Shown here piece by piece: positions 21,115 to 33,500 of a stretch of 64,000 nt of DNA (position 1 is its first letter; each line of letters begins with the position of its first letter). The notes below the pieces were generated by a model. The model was given only the letters and a program-made list of their open reading frames with translations. It was not told where the DNA came from and did not search any database. Source of the DNA: Pleurodeles waltl (Eukaryota > Chordata > Amphibia > Caudata > Salamandridae); assembly GCF_031143425.1 (NCBI RefSeq), contig NC_090451.1:661940575-662004574 (forward strand), in the 5' to 3' direction. Position numbers and translations under genes: made by a program.

Positions 21115-22150
21115 TTAGCCATGCGTGGCGATGGGTTAGCAGCTCAAAGGGGGTTGACGGCAGGGCCTGGCCACAGGCGAGTCCCTGTGGGCAAGCCCCG
21201 CTGCGCATGGCAAAGGGCCTGCGTAGTGCGGGCTGGTGTGGATATCGGGGGTTGCCTGCAGGACCTGGCCGCAGGCCAGGTGCTACGGCCGAAGTTCGTG
21301 CATGGCCCAAGGTTGGGTAGTTATAGGGGCTTGGCTTGAGGGCTAGGCAGCAGGCCAATCCATTCGGCCAACCTGTGCCATGCATGGCAGAAGGCCGGGC
21401 GTGGCACAGATTTGGGTAATTATAGGGGGTTGGCTGCAGGACCCGGCAATAGACCAGGCCCTGGGGCCAACCCCTCACTGCACATGGCCAAAGGCCGTGC
21501 ATAGTGCGGGTTGGGTGGTTACAGGATGGATGGCTGCAGGGCCTGGCCGCAGGTCAGCCCCTGCGCCCAACCTCTGCCACGCACAGCCAAAGGTGAGGCG
21601 GGGAGTTGTCCGCAGAGCCTGGCCACAGGCCAGGACCTGTGGCCAACCCCCATCACGCATGGCCAAAGGCCATGCACTGTTGCAGGATTGGGTGGTTATA
21701 GTGGGTTGGCCACAAGGTCTCACCGCAGGCCAAGCCCGGCGGCCAACCCCCACAGTGGACTGATTACCATATAGTAATTAAAATTACTTTACGTTAAAAA
21801 ACCCATGGAAATTTGCTGAAAAAAAAAACCAAATAAATTCACCTGTTGTAGTTAGAGTTATTTCAACTAACTATTGGATATAGGGGGTTGGATGCAGAGC
21901 CTGGCCACACGCCAGCCCCTATGGCCACTCCCACCGTGCACAGCCAAAGGCTGTGTGAGTCACAGGGTTGAGTGGGGTGTTGGCCACAGGGCCTCACCAC
22001 ATGCCAGGCCCTGCAGCCAACCCCTGTCGCGCATGACCGAAGCCATGCATAATGCAGGGTTAGGTGGTTATAGGGGTTTCCCACAAGGACCCGGCGGCCA
22101 ACCTCCCCCACACATGGCCAAAAGGCTGTGCATGGTGGTTGGATTAACAT
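21115..22150 (+). repeat. Decayed minisatellite, unit about 80-100 bp
   Basis: GC-rich units of the form GCATGGCCAAAGGCC...GGGTTGG...TGGTTATAGGGG...GGCCTGGCCGCAGGCC recur with starts near 21206, 21300, 21386, 21484, 21580, 21657, 21936, 22031 and 22113. The array is broken at 21765-21885 by an AT-rich repeat related to 11441-11760. Long open frames on both strands here are by-products of the tandem structure. Confidence 0.8.
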
Positions 22151-22620
22151 ATAGTAATGAAAATGATTTTACATAAAAAAAACGATAGAAATTAGCTGAA
22201 AAAAACTAAGAAATTCCCCTGTTAGAGTTATTTCAAGTAACTATAAATTGGGCCCTAAGGTAACTATAAATCGAACCCTCGCCATGCACTGCTAATTACC
22301 CCAGATATTACAGCACTCATGACATCTTTTATAACAGCATTGATAATATTACTGTAACATTTGCTGTAACATTTTTCATTTAAAAAATGTGCATGGCGGG
22401 AGCGCGGGTTACAGTTACCTTTGGGCATAAGCTGTAGTTACTTGAAATAACTAACTATAACGTGAATTTCTATGGTTTTGTGTGTTTATTATGTGAGCCT
22501 AACTATAACATCCCTGTAACCTTTGGTTTTAAAAAAAATTATATTTCCTAACTACAACGTCCCTGTAACCCTTGGTTAGTGTTATAATAATATATATATA
22601 TATATATCTATATCTGCACA
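22151..22620. repeat. AT-rich dispersed repeat related to 11441-11760, ending in (TA)n
   Basis: Contains TAACTATAA and GTTATAGTT-type inverted pieces and ACGTCCCTGTAACCCTTGG, matching the 11.5-kb region. It ends in a short TA tract near 22590. Confidence 0.5.
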
Positions 22621-22789
22621 CACACATCAACCGTTGTTGTCACAAAGCATGGATTCTCGTGATAGGCCAGGCTCTCAAAATGTCTAAGCTGTCATTCTTC
22701 AAAGTTGAAGACGCTCCCCACAGAATAATATTTATTAAGCTGTAGCTGAGGCTGCAGGGTAAAACCAGCCTGCATAAGTGGCTGGGCGA

Positions 22790-23030
22790 CAGTGAGCTTC
22801 AAGGATTGAGGGAGCGGGAGCATGGACCTCTGCCAAGACTGAAGGCATCACTGGGCGTAGACTTCTTACAAGAATGGAGGGAGAATCAGGGGTGGACCTC
22901 TCTCAAGAACGGAGGTACCTCTACCAGGGATCGAGGTAGCATTGGGCTCGGACCTGTCCCTGGGAAGGAAACAGACCTTCACGAGTGACAGAAGTAGGAC
23001 AAGACATGGACCTCGGCGTCTGTGTAAGGC
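22790..23030 (+). repeat. Diverged minisatellite-like segment
   Basis: Degenerate units built on GGACCTCTGCCAAGACTGAAGG and GGACCTCTCTCAAGAACGGAGG, with a spacing of roughly 45 bases. Too diverged to delimit units exactly. Confidence 0.45.
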
Positions 23031-23094
23031 ACTGTATGTCACGGAGAAATAGAAGTGTGTTAATATCACTATGCTGCTAAGGAGTGTTTTTCAT

Positions 23095-23800
23095 GTACAG
23101 CAGGTTGGCTGAGAAGTACTAATATCTTCCCATTCAAAGTGCAACAGCCAGCAGTAAACTGCTGATTTGCAGTCATTTAATGTATAGCAGTCTTTCTGAG
23201 ATGTACTTGTGCTTCTCAAATAAAGAAATAGCAGTGCTGCTGAGGAGTACTTGTGCTCTCCAGCCAGATGCACTACCTGTTGAATGTATAGCAGGTTGGC
23301 TGAGTGCTGGTAGTATCCCATTAAAGGTATAATGGTCCTAGTGTAAAGAGATGATGCAATCATATCTAGTAATTGTAGACCGTCCCAGAAGTACTGTGCC
23401 CCACAATGAAAGGTACAGCAGTGCTGCTGAGAAGCACCGAGGCTCGTGCCTTAAACGCACTGCAGCCCTCTGCTGCAGACAGGTTGAATATACAGCAGCC
23501 TGTCTGAGAACTAGGATTATCAGATTAAATATATAGCAGCTGCACTGAGTATTGTTGTAGTATCCAATTAAATGGATAGCAGTCATGTATAGAAACAATG
23601 GATTTATCCCATAAAATGTATAGCAGCCTTACTTAGAAGTACTGGTATTATCCTGGTCAATGTATTGACGTCCTACTGAGAAGTACTGGTGTTATCCCAT
23701 TAAATGTACAGCAGCCGTGCTGAGGGGTGCTGGTATTATCCCATTAAGTTATAGCAGTGGAGCAGAGAAGTATCAGAATTTTCTCGTTAAATGTTTAGAG
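23095..23800 (+). repeat. Decayed 42-bp minisatellite upstream of EFNA1
   Basis: About 15-17 units of a consensus near ATAGCAGTGCTGCTGAGAAG then TACTGGTATTATCCCATTAA. Anchor AGCAG positions include 23186 and 23228, then 23493, 23535 and 23577, then 23711 and 23753, each 42 bases apart. It lies less than 1 kb upstream of the EFNA1 start. Confidence 0.8.
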
Positions 23801-23989
23801 ACAGACAAGGCAAGGACCCAGTGAAAGGAAAATAAGGCACAGAGGGTAACAAAACCGCACCGACGGTGCCCCTGGGAAGAATGACGTTAACAAACAAATA
23901 CGCCCAGTTACTAGGAAAGAAATCTAAAAAAAATAAAATCGTGCGGTGAAGGTGTCAGGTAGATCGTATAACGCGCTAAACCTGGAGAG

Positions 23990-24487
23990 GGGCCTTGGGA
24001 CCGGTTCCGGGCTACAGATTGGGGGGAGTTCACGGCCTCTGATGCAGGTCAGAGGTCCCCGTGAGCTGCAATCCACAACAAGAGAGAGCGGTATGGAGTG
24101 ATGGGCGGGGGCCATCACTCAGGGGTGAAAGGGGGAGCGGCCGTTCCCCGTGGGAGGAGCTCGGCACTGCAACAAAACCTAGAGGCCGCCCAGCGCTGCG
24201 CGCAAACAAGTCTCTACAAAGCGAGGATTACAGCGAGCGGGGCACAGTCAGCTCCAAGCATCGCCTCTCCCCGGACCCTGACTGCATCTCCCCCCTGGAC
24301 GCAAACTCAGTAGGTAGAGCCCCCTCCTGGACCTGAGGACCCCTGCACTCATCTCCCACTGGACAGCAGCCTTCCCCGGAGCCGCGGACTCTGAGGCCAG
24401 CTCTCCACGGACTTGTGACCAGTGGGTACCGGGATTGGATCTCCGCTGACCCGAGTGCCAGGACCAGGATCACTGCCCCTCACGGGG
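23990..24487 (+). promoter_or_regulatory. EFNA1: EFNA1 CpG-rich promoter and 5' UTR
   Basis: GC- and CpG-rich block continuing into exon 1 and the start of intron 1 (to about 24640), unlike the AT-rich flanks. It holds an Sp1-type GGGCGGGG at 24103-24110. There is no convincing TATA box close to the ATG, so a dispersed CpG-island promoter is likely. The transcription start cannot be fixed from sequence alone. Confidence 0.6.
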
Positions 24488-24579
24488 ATGGAGCCCCTGC
24501 TGCTGGCTCTGTTCTGGGTCTGTGCCTGGGTGGTGGAGGGAGACAGGCACACCGTCTTCTGGAACAGCTCCAACACCAA
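24488..24579 (+). CDS. EFNA1: EFNA1 exon 1 (signal peptide and start of ephrin domain)
   Basis: Starts at an ATG with G at -3 and +4. It encodes a hydrophobic signal peptide, then DRHTVFWNSSN with the conserved N-glycosylation site, and stops after two bases of a Lys codon. The donor is CCAA|GTAAGT at 24580. The next exon supplies the G that completes AAG. Confidence 0.95.
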
Positions 24580-27500
24580 GTAAGTTCACCCGCCTGGTTG
24601 GGCACCTCTGTGCAGGGGGTGCTGTGATGACCGCCTCACTCAGAGGGCGCAGGCCTTACCAGGGGCAGGGATGACCACTTCCCTCAGTGTGCCTCTTGTT
24701 TAAGGTGTTGTTGTGCATTGCACTCTTTATCAAGAATGCATCTTTCGCAAGTGTTTATGAATGCTCAGAGCGCCTCGAAACCCTGAGATCTCTCGTTTAC
24801 GCTCGAGATTGTATACATCCCGTGGGGGTATTTGTGGGACACCCGTCCTCCACCCACCCCCTCCGCTCGGTCTCTCAGCTGCAGATCTGGTGCAGGCGCA
24901 GATGGAAAGTCAAGTCAGTGTTCAGCGCTGTCCTCCATCTCATCCATGGTTGGACAGAGGCGCGGGTGGCTTGCATCAGGAACCACTGTGCCTTGCAGAT
25001 TGTGCAGGGAGAGGGCATTCACTAGCCCAGGGTCACAGAGTTTTGGGGAAGGCTGACATTAACGGAGAGACTGTTTTGGTGTACTTATACGTTGTCATGT
25101 GAGCTCTCAGGTTACCGGGACAGCTCATTCTTTAGGGTCTTCTGTGGTTGGCAGCAGTGCTTTAAATGGGCCGGTACTCTCCGGTACTGAGTACCGGCAC
25201 TTTTTTATTTTGAGAGGGAGAGGTACCGGCATATCTCAAGAAAAACGTAATACTTTTAATTGGAGAGTACCGGCACTTCTCAGAAACAAGCAGGTACTCT
25301 ATTACAGAGTACCTGCAATTATATTTTTCCATTTAAAGCACTGGTTGGCAGTATTGGTTTGGTTCACTTGGCCTTTGAAAGGAAACCCATCGACTGGTAG
25401 TGTAACAAGTTATACGGTAACCCTTGTTGCATGTGTGTCGCCTCTAGGTGCCTGGGTGGATTTGAGGTGTGGTAAGTTGTGTGACAGTAAAAAGGGTCTG
25501 TTGGAAGACTGGGGTCTTGCTCCATAGCAGCGCCGGCCCCTCGCACTGCTAGGAATGTGGTCTCCCTACCCATTCGATCGTTGGCCTCTCACTCGGACTA
25601 ACAACAGAGTGCGAGTGCACGTTTTGTGAATCGTGATGCTGGTTTGTGGTGCAAAGCAGACGTATTTAGCAGTCAGTCTTTGCGTTGGGCTCTCCTGAGC
25701 CTGCAGCAGGGGGGCGAAGGAAGTGGAGGGCGCCTTTTCGGCAGGGGCTCATTACCACTGCCGGAGAGGAAGGTTTTGAAGTACACCTATAGACGTCAGG
25801 GGGCCTGAAAGGCTGCAAGCGGCTGTGCAGAAGGTCAAAGGTCTGACACAGGCACTTATCCTGCCCCACCTCTACCGGTCTTTCAGTCACCTGTCTGACG
25901 CGGGCTATTCTAGAGGCCTCGCCCCCAGCGCCGTACCATTAATATTAAAGAATTTGCAGTGGCACCGGTCGCAGTCAGCGCTGAGGGGCTGTTACCCCCG
26001 TGTTATGTCTGTTTTTCACTCCCTCTCGGGAGATGGGGCACACCATAGCGCTCTGTGGTGCCACGGCTCTTCCCGGAAGTCTCTGCAGTGCGCCCGTGCT
26101 GCACCGCCAGCGCGCAGGAGTTGTAGCGTGGGAGGGTGCGTAAGGGGCGGGATAGGTCTGTGCAAGGCTCGGGGCCTGCTATGTGTGAGTGATCCCTGAC
26201 TCAGGCAGCGAGTCCCGGGTTGCGCAAGGCTGGCTCAGGTATGCTGCAGGGCCTTGGAGCCAGGCCAGGGGCCCGCAGGGTGGAAAGGGTCAGATATGGG
26301 AAACATGACAACTCTCTCAGTGGGGCATAGGGTGCGGAGGCAGTGCCTAGGGGCCTACGCGCGTCTACATCACAACACACCACCACTACATAACATTTGC
26401 ACCGTAACACGCTAACGCAGATGGCGGCAAGGGGTGCAAAATCAAGGGGCACCCAGGGTTACTAAGCGCCCGGGAGTGCGGCTGTGTGATTGTGATAGGC
26501 ACCCTGCAGACTATAACGGACTCATGATGCATTCCACAGTTAGCCTAATTAAGATCTGGTTGGGCTGGGACCGTGTCAGTCGCACTCGGTCCTTCCAAAG
26601 ATTCAGGTGCACCGTCCTGGCAGTGGCAAAGGGCAGTTCACCTCTAACTGGAGTTAATAGGGGTAGCTTTTACGGCTAGAACCGAATATGGCCAATGTTT
26701 TCAGTTTTGGTTAAACATTTCAAGAGTGCCTGGAACTGCAGCAACTTCTGAAGCACTTTAAGGCCTGAAACACACAAAAAAAGAAGACAGTTCGTTATGT
26801 TATTCCACCTGTGCTTTAAGTGTTTTTTATTGCTTCTGTCCTTTAACTTTGAAATCCGCTGGTGTCCTCCACCCCAAGAACCTCGCTTTTAGGGGGACCT
26901 GGGCTCCAATGGCTGCTCAGCAGCTGATGTCACGCCATCTTTCCAGATCTAAAGTGCGCTGAGAGCTGCTGGGGAAAGCGGATTAGAGCTGTGCGTTTCG
27001 GCGACAAAAGCATGCGCAGTGCGGAGAATTAGACCTCAATTATACTGTGCCGGGCTCATGAATTAAACATTGCCCCGCCGCTATCAAAGGGTTAAACTCT
27101 TTTGAAGCTCGTTATTAAGCTGCAAGGTAAACTGGGCGAGGGCTGTGAGATGGAGGAAGCGGGCTAAGCTCTTTCTGAAGTCCTAAGAAGTTTGTGAGCA
27201 GAGGTGCCAGCTGTGTCCTGTCGCCCCCTTCCTTGTTAAGCTGCCCTGTGCGCAGTTTAGTTCCTGGGGGTTAAAAGGAGGGTTTAAAATGAGAGTGCCA
27301 ACATTTCATCCCACGCTCCAGGATCCTGATAATTAAATCAGCAGTCAAGGCAAACAAAAAGGGGGAGATTCCTCCTGATGTGTGTTAATCCTGTAGAAAT
27401 GAAAGGTGGTGATCCAGGTACCCCACAGGCCCCGCTGGCTGTAGGTGCTGCTGGGCTGTTTGTCACTGAGAAAGCGTGACGGGGTGATCTGAAGCCAGGG

Positions 27501-30500
27501 GGGGTTCGGCTGCTTCTCCACTGCCTCAAATGTCTCTTGTGCCCCCCCCCCCCCCCCCCCCCCCCCATTAATATGCCTTCAGACCCGAAAAGGGGGATGG
27601 GGTGCTATCCTACAGATTATAGTTTTATTCCTAACTCCGGTTCTCTGGCCACTTTAATAGACTTTTTTGTTATTTCCCGGTGACAAACAGCTTGAGCTAA
27701 AGAATCATTTCAGAAAATCAACATCTAGAAACAAATTGTAAACTGGAATAAAATAACTTCTGTACTGCAACTGTTGCCATCCAAAGTCCACATGCTTAGG
27801 TTTGTTTTCCTGGAAGGAACACTTGACATTAAGAATAAGTGAACTCATGCAGGCTGTGTTTGAGACGCCCTGTCCGAGAGGCCTTGCCTTTGGGTGTTGA
27901 CAAGGGCCTTACACTAAAGTGCCAGCAGCTGGAGCCCTGGGGCTGCCTAAGCGCTATAAATTCCACATTGTGGCGTAACGGGGCCTCTTTAAACACTGCG
28001 CTGTGCCAGGTGATAACTCCCTCCAAACTGCAAGGGGAGCGGTGTCGACTCATCACTTAAGTTTCCAGAAGACACGGCCCTCTCCCAGTGCTTGGTGAGG
28101 GACCCAAATCTGCAGCTGGCCATCTTCGGGTCAGACCCCTTTCCCCCGCAACAGGGTGGGGGCGCGTGCAGAGTACACTGCATCTACTTAAGGGCCGCCT
28201 TCTTGCATCACCACCCCCCTCTTCGAGCTGGTACTGTCACTGCAGGATCGGCCTTTACCTACGTACCAGACACTTTCTTTTCAAGGGAGATTTCAAGACT
28301 CCCTACGTCATTCCTACCGCCTAGAGGGGACAGATCACTCCTCACGGAGCTGGGTTATGATGTGGGGCAGGGGTCGGGGGTGTTGTAGAGATGCATCGTC
28401 TTCCTCGCATTTCGTACCACCCGGAGCAGGCACGTTTCCTCTCCAAAGGAGCAAGCGGTGCGAGGCGCTAGATGGCGCACTTCCGGAGACAGGCGGACAC
28501 CGAGCGCCGGGCGGGAGAGGCTGGAAAACAGACCCGCGGTTTTATTGGCACTGCGCCCCAGCTCTTAACCTAGCAGCCTCGTAAATGAGAGTGGAAATAT
28601 AACAAAGGAGAGAGAGTAAACGAGGGAGGCTGTAAAAGCCTCTAACTCGCCGCAGCCTCTTCAAAGTGAAAGGTGAGGCTGACCAGAACCCCGGAGCAGG
28701 GACTGTGAGCGCAGGCAAGGGTTACAAATGTTCTTTGGAGTTTTACTGAGATACGTGCAATATTATCCCCTCAAGTAGGAAGGCCTCCGTCTCTTCTCCT
28801 GGAAGCATTTGACAGTGGGTGTTCAGAATTATGCCTCTAACACGCGAACTAAAAAAAAAGTTACATTCATGATATTGGTTCTCTGGCATTTCCTGTAAAA
28901 AATAAAAAGAAACCATACCCAGAAGATTTTTTTGTTTATGATATGAATTATTTTCTACCACTCAACTCTCGGAAACATGGCATGTCCCATGCTAGACGAG
29001 CATGCCACTGACATTTAACACTGCTTCTCTTTGTTTGCGTATTTATGAAGAGTTTCATGTCCTCAAATACTGCGCTACCGCGCTAGACCGAGTGGTGTGC
29101 TCCTCGACAAATGAAAGTATTTGTCTTTACCTAGGTTCCGTGCCTGGTACATCGGGGGGCCGGAGCGCCGCTTTCACCGCGTGTTAGCTGCGGTGTAGGC
29201 CAGATGCTCTGTGCCCTTTGAAGGTTTCCTGTTGTGCTTGTCGCGGCTCTAAGGGGTCATGCAACGGAGGGGGCTGCAGGGCTGTTGTTGAACAAGCCCA
29301 GAGCTCGAGTTCACAAGGGCACAAACCCTTATTTTTTCCTGTACTCCAGCCAAGTGACAGCTTCACCGGGGCATGTGAAGGAAGCAGACCCCGCTGTCTT
29401 TCCTCTCGCAAGACTGAACGCTGGAGGAGGGAAGGCTCCCTCTTATCCTGCCTCAGAGGGCCACCTTTTTCCTCCCGAACGCCCCCTCAAGAGAGGTGGG
29501 CAACATGCCAAGGCTTTGTACAGCAAGACAATGCTGATGAAAAGACTCCTCTCCTTGCCCCTGCACTGTGTTTCTGTTATGTTATGTTTTAGAGAGGGGG
29601 CGGGGCGGCTGGGAGGGGGATTGGATGGGCTGGTTCCTGGCGCCCACGTTAGCCAAATAAAGGAAACGTCAACTACCCGCAAAACGAGCCCTGTCCCAAC
29701 CTCAACAAGCTGCGCCGCCCCCCTGCTTGTGAGTTTGTGCCAGGGTGAGGTGTTTGGCACATGGCTGCCAACTCTCTAACCTAGTGGAACTGATTGGGGC
29801 TGTTTCTGTTTCCTAAAAGCCATGGACAATGGAAAAGAGCAGGCCCTAACCAACCAAGGAGTCTTTCAAGCGAGGCGCAAAAGACACCGACAGGCCCCCC
29901 CTGCCCACACTGAACACATAGGGGTGTGTCTTTTAACATCACAGACTACTTTCGTGTAAAATCCTGACAGTTTAAAAACCTCAAGTCACAAATACAGACA
30001 GCATCAAGGAAACGCGCGGAGAGATTTACAATTTGGCCTTACCGACAGGATCTATATAACGGAAACATCTTACACGAAAACAATACAGCAAGCCCTGATT
30101 GGAGCCAGTCCTGAAAAGGATATTTTGGACAGACTGCCCCCAACCTTCGCAGTGGCGTCCTGAAAAACAGCCCTTCACAGTTTCTCAAGCCCAGGCCGCA
30201 GCGGTTCACCCAAAGCTTCTTTTTAGGCTAACACGTCAGGGCCTCTGTCCAGTAACCCAACTCAGCCCTCAAGAGTTCAAGCAGTAGCAAACAGCACAGC
30301 GCCCCCAAAGGGAAGCTGCACGAATCCTGCTGCCTCGGAACATTGCAGCTGGCCCTGCTCGGACACGAACACCACCCACGAAAACCCATATTTAGGAGCA
30401 TTTTGCAGCACTCTGTAATTACGGTGCTAAGCAACAGCTTGGAAGAGACCGGTTTGAGCTTATATATTTGCTGGAGCCCTGACAGGAACCAAAGGGCTGC

Positions 30501-33500
30501 AAAACAAGGGTAGCACTTTAGGTAGGGTCATTCTGCGGAGCATGGCCTGGTCATCTGGGAAACAAAATAACATACTCTGAGCTACCATATTTGTTTGGCA
30601 CACTTGCACAAGTATACAGCCAGCATATCATAGCTCCTGGAAAACCCAGATGGCAAGAAGCGCTTAGCTCAACCATTGTCTGGAAAGTCACTCAAGATCT
30701 GGAATGGTTCTACCCCTACTAGATGAAGCTTGCTCCACTTTCAAAAGAAGCTGTTTTCTTTCTCAGATAAGACTGCAAATACCCTGGTACCCTTGACAAG
30801 GGGGTCACCGTATACTATGCATGGTGTACCACCACCTGGTGTTATTAATTGGTGCTTTGTGTCAAGCAGTGTCACCTTTCCTATAGCGTGTAGGGTGCAT
30901 GAATTAAATGCTGGCTTCTTAATCTGTGGTCTCTGTGTCTCTAGGCTCCGTGAGGCAGCCCAGCCAGAGACCTCAAGTTTCCAAGGCCATGCGTGATCAG
31001 TTCACTTATCTAGCCAAGGATTCTGCTTTTATTTTCTGGCTTGTATCCCTGATTGAAAGCCGAAAGCCAGCCCTGGGAGTGCTTTATAAGTCGAGTCTAG
31101 TGAAACTTAACGAGCACAACACGGCAATAATCCTAGTAGCAAAAACCTCATCTTTGAGAAGCAACCTCTGCCTAACTCCACACATACAACCCCCAAGTTG
31201 TTATCTTGTTCCCTGTACTAGCCCGCCTGTTGGTTATTATCAGGGTTTACATAACCCAGACACAAATCTTTATGTTTATTTTTTATAACTCAATGTTGTG
31301 CAAAGGGTACTGCCAAGACAGGCGAACTGCACCATGGGCGGATGTCAGGGAATTAGTAAAAAAAAAAAAAAAAGTTTACCTGTAACATTAGTTCTCCGCT
31401 ACATATTATGTAAGTGCATTTCCGTCGCGCATTCCAAGGTGGAAGACCACAATAAAAAGGAAAGGTTACTTGCCTGTAACAATTGCTCTTCAGTACATGT
31501 GGAAGATCCTATGTATCCAAGTTATCTCTAATATCAATTTTGATACGGAATTAAAAAAAAAGAAATCAGAAGACGCGTTTTAATGGGAACAGAAGTCACC
31601 GGTCCCACTGTCTTACTGCCGACATCATAGAGCGCAGATTCCAATAGGTGTTTAAACGTCTCACTGCTGATGACGCCACAACACATTCTGCGTCATTGGT
31701 GTTGACACCAGAGCTAATAATGTCGCACAGCGGAGTTCGTCATACTGAATGGCGGCCGCTAATGACATCACAGTTCAATCGGTCTCACTACCGATAACAT
31801 CACAGGATGTGTGATTACTACAGCATGCTTTCTCCAGGTTGATTATAGCAGAGGACAACGCCCCCATTATTCTGTTTTACGCAAAAATGATTTTTTTTTT
31901 TTAAATATGATTATAGAATGCAAAAATCAATACATGACTTTGCAGCAGTAATTCTGCAGTTTCGCGTTATTGTAGTCAAACTAAAGCCGCATTCATCGGA
32001 CCCTCTCTCGGGGTGTGTTAGAGGTCACCTTTAATCTCTGGTCCCAGGCGCCGCCGGGGCTCTGACCACACGTAATTAATGAAGGGTGGTCAGTGCGTGT
32101 CCTGAGTGAAGTGCTGGACAGGTTTGTGCCTGGGGCCACCCTCACCATCTCACATTCCGCTCCTGGACGGGGAAAAACTTCAGTCTGTTCCCTCCCTACA
32201 CGGGGTTCAAATGTAAAATCATTACCCAGGCCTTTGTTATCCTCCAGAGATCACTTATAAAGCTCCCCGCACAGGAGCCAGGCTGTGAATGAGTGACAGT
32301 TTAGACTCATCTGTCAGAATGGCAGGCCTCGGAAAGCCAGGGTGGACAGCAGACATCTGTGCTGGACGCAGACCAGGAGCTCCGGAGCTGCGGGATATTC
32401 AAGGCTCAGCCAGCAAACATAAGCATCTTGTCGCAGTGACCTCGGTCGCTCGTCACAGGCTGGCGTGTCACTGAGGGCGGAGGCGGCCTGTCCTGTGAGT
32501 GGGGGAAGCACGCACTGACATAGCAGAGGTGGCACTGGCCCACCGGAATGACAGATCGCATCATTAATTGGAGTTCCGTGGGCCCCGGTGTCGCTGCACC
32601 GCTGACTTCTGCGCAGCTGGAAGCAAGGCAAGTCATCCCAGCATGCTGGTGACCTGCGGCTTCCATAACATGACGCGCCCCACTGTCAACATACGCTTTT
32701 CTTAGATATCCCCCAGCTTCTCAAAATGAACTTTACCCATACGTTTCCCTGTTTTTATCTTCCTGTGAGAAGAATGTGACCCCTGTACTTTCATATAACG
32801 TTGCTACATGGTAAGGGCTAATCCCGGGTTCCCCGGGGCCTTTTTCTCGCGTAAGAAAACTTCACATGGTTGGTTTAAGTCCCCTACTCCCCAAAAATGC
32901 AGCTCTGGCTCCAAAAGGTTGAGTGTGAGCCCTGCACCAAAGTCCACCTAATTAAAAAAGTAAAGTTAATTAAGCTGCCTCAGATCAAAGGGCTAGCCGC
33001 CCACTTCTTCCCCGTCGCCAGGAATCTAATTAAAAACGGGAAGAGAAGCCGAGAAGTCGGAGTCAGCACCTTTTGGGGAGGGTGATCTGGGGGCCGCAGG
33101 CTTTCTAGCCACAGCGGCCTTCGGTTCCCATTTGAGCATACCGTAGGTAGGGGAGTTAAGATGCTTCATGGAGGGGCGGGGTAAATCCGAATTACCGAGT
33201 GGGCCCATGTTACTTGAGGAACATTCAGCAAGTCCTGTCTGATTTTTTTGTTTGTTTGTTTAACTTAAACAGCACTTTGTGTGTTGGATCTACCCCAATC
33301 CTGTTTTTTTTTTTTTTTTTTTTTAAGTTAAAATATATGCTTCACGTTGCCATGGACTAATAAAAAAATGCTACAAGTAGCTCCGAATAAGTGCAGTTTT
33401 GGTGGGTAGATGGGCGTGGAGTGGTACTGCTGCTTTGAACGAGGGTTCTGGGGTTGTGTTACTGCTTTGGGTGTGATTTAGGGGTGAAAAGCTGCGTTGC

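Noticed and set aside
21027..22176. Frames up to 152 codons
   Set aside because: Products of the 80-100-bp GC-rich minisatellite.
23095..23800. CRISPR-like array
   Set aside because: The units are diverged head-to-tail repeats with no unique spacers, in vertebrate DNA with no cas genes.
24061..25102. Frames in the EFNA1 CpG island and early intron 1
   Set aside because: They cross the exon 1 donor or lie in other frames. GC-rich DNA is poor in stop codons.
27948..27962. AAGCGCTATAAAT as another LINE tail in intron 1
   Set aside because: The match is a dozen bases with no LINE-like sequence before it.
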